Part shown: positions 61,154-64,000 of the stretch, one piece after another | Numbering within the stretch: the stretch's first letter is position 1 | Layout: each line of letters starts with the position of its first letter | Assembly (NCBI GenBank): GCA_907163375.1 | Contig: CAJQUW010012931.1 | Location: 62,001 to 126,000 of the forward strand | Origin: Prostheceraeus crozeri | Lineage: Eukaryota > Platyhelminthes > Polycladida > Euryleptidae | Direction: 5' to 3' | Length of the DNA stretch: 64,000 bases | Notes under the pieces: generated by a model | Database searches by the model: none | What the model was told of the DNA's origin: nothing | Seen by the model: the letters and a program-made list of their open reading frames with translations, nothing else | Translations under genes and position numbers: made by a program

Positions 61154-62551
61154 ATGTCGTTTTATCATATTTTGCTTAGCAATGCGGCTACAAAGAGATT
61201 TACTAGTAATCGAGCCGCACTCTTTTCTACTCCCATTGATCATGCACAACAGCTAAATGGGAATTGGGAAGTGGGTGTCACTCAACTTGTTTATAGCAAC
61301 TGTGTCTATACTTTTGATCATGAGGTGATGACTATTAATATGAGACGTACAGCTGCTTACCAATGTGAAAAGGGCTGCCGAGTATACATTCCACAGTGGC
61401 CAAAGAAAGATCTCTTATTATGTAAAAAGTTTATATATGATTTCTTGAATAAAGCGTGTAAACATATTGCCCAATTTACTCCACACAATGATGATTATAC
61501 TTATATACATCATGTAGTTGAGAAAGATTGGATTGTTGGTTTAAGTCCAAGTTTAAGAAATGATTTAGGTTACCTCGCTAGCGCCTTGACAAGCTATGAT
61601 AATTTTAACGTTAATTACCACATAAGTGCTCATAAACAGTTAATATATCGAGAGGAAGCTTATTATGTAGATCTTATTCCAAAAAATGAGAAGACGTTGG
61701 TGAAGAAGATTGTGATTAAGCCAAGAAAGACAAACATGACTCCTGAAACATTATTGAAGAAATTTAATTATCTCCTTCGAGTTGATGGTAAACAAGTGGC
61801 AACATTGACTTATATTAAATCATCTAATCATATTGCAATAAGTAAATTAAATGATGATGATCTAGTATTAGTTTGTTCAAAAGATTTTCATCAGTTCTTG
61901 CGACATCATTCTGCAGCTGTTCATGGAAAATTTAATATGCAACATTTACCATGTGAAAGGTCAAATCAATTTGATACAGAATGGACCGTATCTTTATACA
62001 GAAAGTGTGTAGAGCCTTTCGGTGGTATCTTACATGAAACAAGAGTGTTGATGCCTCGCATCATTACTTCAGTTAAATTGGTTGTAGATTATTTAAATGA
62101 AGTGATTAATGACCAACATATTTCATTTTCTGAAAAAGAAGGTACTTTGTCTCTCACTATAAGTGGAAAAGGTATTGAACTAATTATGGATAAAACTCTA
62201 ATGGACATTTTGGGTTTTGACCAAAATATCTTTAAAAGTGGTACTGTAACCAAAGCTAGCGCAGACATGTCGCTATCGCGTCGTATTAACTATTTTCAGA
62301 TATATTCCAATATTGGTGAAGATGTACGTGTGGGAGATGTTGAAGCTCCATTGCTAGCAATGATACCATACCAGCCAAAGAGCTGCAGTATTTTATCTGA
62401 GCATACTTTCAAGAAAGTGCATTATACAAAGCTGAAATCAAACTACATCCCACAAATTGATATTGCCATTTATGACGATGCTGGTGCGTTGATTCCTTTT
62501 CATAAAGATGCTGTGACAAGTATCACACTCCATTTCCGAATGAAGAGTTAA
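61154..62551 (+). CDS. Penton/minor-capsid-type large protein, paralogue 1
   Basis: It has 465 residues from ATG 61154 (MSFYHILLSNAATKRF); an in-frame upstream ATG also exists but lies at the promoter motif. The N-terminal domain has DHAQQLNGNWEVGVTQLVYS. The C-terminal domain has INYFQIYSNIGEDVRVGDVE, APLLAMIPYQ, and PQIDIAIYDDAGALIPFHKD ending ITLHFRMKS. The same N- and C-terminal signatures (EWEVGL...; VGD...PLLR....; I.DD.G..VPF) recur in large structural-type proteins of invertebrate Polintons. It is probably a virion protein, maybe the vertex or a fibre-like part. A paralogue follows at 62591. Confidence 0.6.
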   Translation: MSFYHILLSNAATKRFTSNRAALFSTPIDHAQQLNGNWEVGVTQLVYSNCVYTFDHEVMTINMRRTAAYQCEKGCRVYIPQWPKKDLLLCKKFIYDFLNKACKHIAQFTPHNDDYTYIHHVVEKDWIVGLSPSLRNDLGYLASALTSYDNFNVNYHISAHKQLIYREEAYYVDLIPKNEKTLVKKIVIKPRKTNMTPETLLKKFNYLLRVDGKQVATLTYIKSSNHIAISKLNDDDLVLVCSKDFHQFLRHHSAAVHGKFNMQHLPCERSNQFDTEWTVSLYRKCVEPFGGILHETRVLMPRIITSVKLVVDYLNEVINDQHISFSEKEGTLSLTISGKGIELIMDKTLMDILGFDQNIFKSGTVTKASADMSLSRRINYFQIYSNIGEDVRVGDVEAPLLAMIPYQPKSCSILSEHTFKKVHYTKLKSNYIPQIDIAIYDDAGALIPFHKDAVTSITLHFRMKS

Positions 62552-62558
62552 TGCAAAC
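62551..62558 (+). promoter_or_regulatory. ATGCAAAC motif, 40 bases before the next gene
   Basis: Plus strand, directly after the stop of the previous gene. It precedes the start at 62591. Confidence 0.5.
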
Positions 62559-62590
62559 GTATGCTAATATATTTTTCCAATGTGAATAAT

Positions 62591-64000
62591 ATGGAAAGTG
62601 AAAATAAGGACTCGTTTCTAATCTACTTGCCCAGTAATGCTTCTATGAATAAATTTCCCAAAAATAAACCATCAGACTATCGAGTAGAATTAAATCGGCC
62701 ACTGCATTTAGAAGGTGAATGGGAGGTTGGCGTTTCTAGTATTTGCTATGATAGCAATATTCAGAATGTGAATGATTTGGAAGAAATGATATTGACTCCT
62801 CGCACCCATGATGGAATAACGATGAATAATGCATTTCAGTTCCCATACAATTTAACATCAGATGGAAAGTGGAACTATGAATGGATTCAGATAAAATCAG
62901 ATTCTTATGTGCCATTTGGGAATGAGAAAATTATTAAGGCATTCAACAGTGGTAATACTTCCATCATGAAGAATAAAAATCAGAAAGCTTATGAGTTTAC
63001 TATCTATCATTGGAGTGGGAGACAGTTCCTCCGCTTTCATTCTTTTACTAAAGGTCTTACGCTGAGGTTGGATAGTGAATTCTATCCCCATCTCGGTTTT
63101 GGTCATGGACTACATCTAACGTCAATTGCTACTGCAAATGTTAGAAAAGTTTATTCAAATCGAATCAACAAATTTCATTATAGATTTAAAATATTTGATG
63201 AAGATGTTGTAGAATGCGAAGAACGCATCATTTTGAAAAAGCGTGGTGTTCAACCTTTATCACTTATTGAGTTAGTAAAACGATGGAATGAGACTGTGGG
63301 TAAGAAGTATGGAGAGAAAATTATGGCGGACAAAAATAAGTTGGTCATTCAGAAATATAATGACAAACTTACAGTTTATTTCTCTCCAACCTTGCGTCAT
63401 TTTGTAAGACATTATACACCTATTATTGGAAGCGGTGTGGTGTATGCTTCTCATGAATATCACACTAAAGCTGATTCAGTTAATGATGAATGGTGGGTGG
63501 ACATCTATGGCGATCGCATCAAGAAAATTTACCAGTCTTATGAAGAATCTAAAGTTGCTATCAATATAATGCCGCGTCTATATCATACAGTTGAAAGCTT
63601 CATTCATGTAGTAAATCCTTATATACAACAGAAGTTGAAGCATGTGATGAAAAGTAAATATGATGTAAAGACACACCACATTTCGTTTTCAATTGAAAAT
63701 CAACGCGTTGTTCTGAAACTGGGTGATGACATTCAATGTCAATTGAGTAAAAATTTGAAAAAACTCTTTGGTTTTTCAATGCTACAAACTGTGTTTGCTG
63801 CTGCGCATACGATTGGTATAGAAACACCAATGACACTTGATAAACATGAACAGCACCTTTACATTCAAAGTGATTTGATTCTACCTATTTCTGTTGGTGA
63901 GAAAAAAGAATACATTTTACGCGATTTCATTCATGATAAAGACGCTTCATATGGAATAGTCGAGAAGATGTTTGAATCTATTTTCTATCATCCCGTCGTC
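62591..64000 (+). CDS. Penton/minor-capsid-type large protein, paralogue 2 (runs off the edge)
   Basis: The open frame from ATG 62591 to the window edge covers 470 codons without a stop, so the C-terminus is missing from view. The N-terminal FLIYLPSNASMNKFPKNK, then NRPLHLEGEWEVGVSSICYD, parallels the N-terminal domain of the gene before it. Later parts (RLDSEFYPHLGFGHGLHLTS; LSKNLKKLFGFSMLQT) show two copies of a D...L.GF-like block, also like its neighbour (MDKTLMDILGFDQNIF). It is likely a structural protein arising by duplication. Confidence 0.65.
   Translation, partial: MESENKDSFLIYLPSNASMNKFPKNKPSDYRVELNRPLHLEGEWEVGVSSICYDSNIQNVNDLEEMILTPRTHDGITMNNAFQFPYNLTSDGKWNYEWIQIKSDSYVPFGNEKIIKAFNSGNTSIMKNKNQKAYEFTIYHWSGRQFLRFHSFTKGLTLRLDSEFYPHLGFGHGLHLTSIATANVRKVYSNRINKFHYRFKIFDEDVVECEERIILKKRGVQPLSLIELVKRWNETVGKKYGEKIMADKNKLVIQKYNDKLTVYFSPTLRHFVRHYTPIIGSGVVYASHEYHTKADSVNDEWWVDIYGDRIKKIYQSYEESKVAINIMPRLYHTVESFIHVVNPYIQQKLKHVMKSKYDVKTHHISFSIENQRVVLKLGDDIQCQLSKNLKKLFGFSMLQTVFAAAHTIGIETPMTLDKHEQHLYIQSDLILPISVGEKKEYILRDFIHDKDASYGIVEKMFESIFYHPVV

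Larger units (their letters stand above)
51240..64000 (+). mobile_element. Polinton (Maverick) virus-like element, left part; runs off the window
   Basis: It carries the family's defining set: a retrovirus-type integrase with chromodomain, an A32-like packaging ATPase, an adenovirus-type protease, and a double-jelly-roll major capsid candidate, plus several smaller genes. The visible part looks whole, with no evident breaks in the recognised genes, so the insertion is probably young. The left edge is inferred at about 51237-51240, where similarity to the dispersed repeat ends. The terminal repeat cannot be confirmed because the right end is outside the window. The protein-primed DNA polymerase is not in the visible part. 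The gene order begins with regulatory-type genes at the left, followed by a virion block. Confidence 0.9.

Noticed and set aside
1-64000. CRISPR arrays, rRNA genes, bacterial operons
   Set aside because: No regularly spaced short repeats, no rRNA-like sequence, and clear eukaryotic splice sites and retroelements; nothing supports prokaryotic content.

Overview
The window is eukaryotic nuclear DNA, most likely from a marine invertebrate animal. It is AT-rich and intron-bearing, has very few host exons, and is packed with animal-type mobile elements: APE-type LINEs, Penelope-like elements (PLEs) with GIY-YIG domains, hAT, Tc1/mariner and a Polinton. I cannot name the phylum. The clearest host sequence is one exon of a family-32 glycosyltransferase at 26455-27114 (-). 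Weaker host-exon candidates lie at 5837-6105 (-), 10073-10144 (+) and 36119-37490 (-). || Layout. 1-12 kb: LINE tail, two decayed PLEs with inverted terminal repeats, and several foldback elements. 12-25 kb: a stack of nested insertions. Pieces of LINE C flank a minus-strand LINE A (about 12551-24060). LINE A is interrupted by a hAT-type element (13707-15389), by PLE-2 (15892-17037) and by PLE-1 (17205-22869). PLE-1 is itself interrupted by LINE B (18320-21408). Target-site duplications, and rejoined LINE A reading frames, support the order of events. 25-45 kb: more PLE fragments, the glycosyltransferase exon, a TTAA-flanked MITE, an L2-type LINE D (39538-40821), a mariner fragment, and a complete Tc1-like transposon with an intact transposase (41955-43551). 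45-51 kb: a roughly 1 kb ancient repeat present twice in direct orientation, and otherwise anonymous DNA. || 51.2-64 kb: the left part of a Polinton (Maverick), a virus-like element that runs off the right edge. Its visible genes look whole. They are a leftmost unknown gene with a CCAAT/TATA promoter, two RING-type zinc proteins, a DEDDh exonuclease-like protein, a basic protein with a hydrophobic tail, a packaging ATPase, an integrase with a chromodomain, a cysteine-rich overlapping frame, a basic amphipathic core-type protein, a double-jelly-roll major capsid candidate, an adenovirus-type protease, two related minus-strand genes, and two related large proteins of penton/minor-capsid type. 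The protein-primed DNA polymerase expected of the family is not in the visible part. || The most unusual observations are in the Polinton. A 181-residue minus-strand gene (59872-60417) reads as a complete two-lobed TATA-binding protein. A shared ATGCAAA motif sits 29-46 bases upstream of, and in the same orientation as, six gene starts, mostly those that head a block of tightly abutting genes. Together they suggest that the element carries its own promoter class and perhaps its own promoter-reading factor. In the PLEs, three separate elements carry hammerhead-ribozyme-like folds in their terminal repeats.
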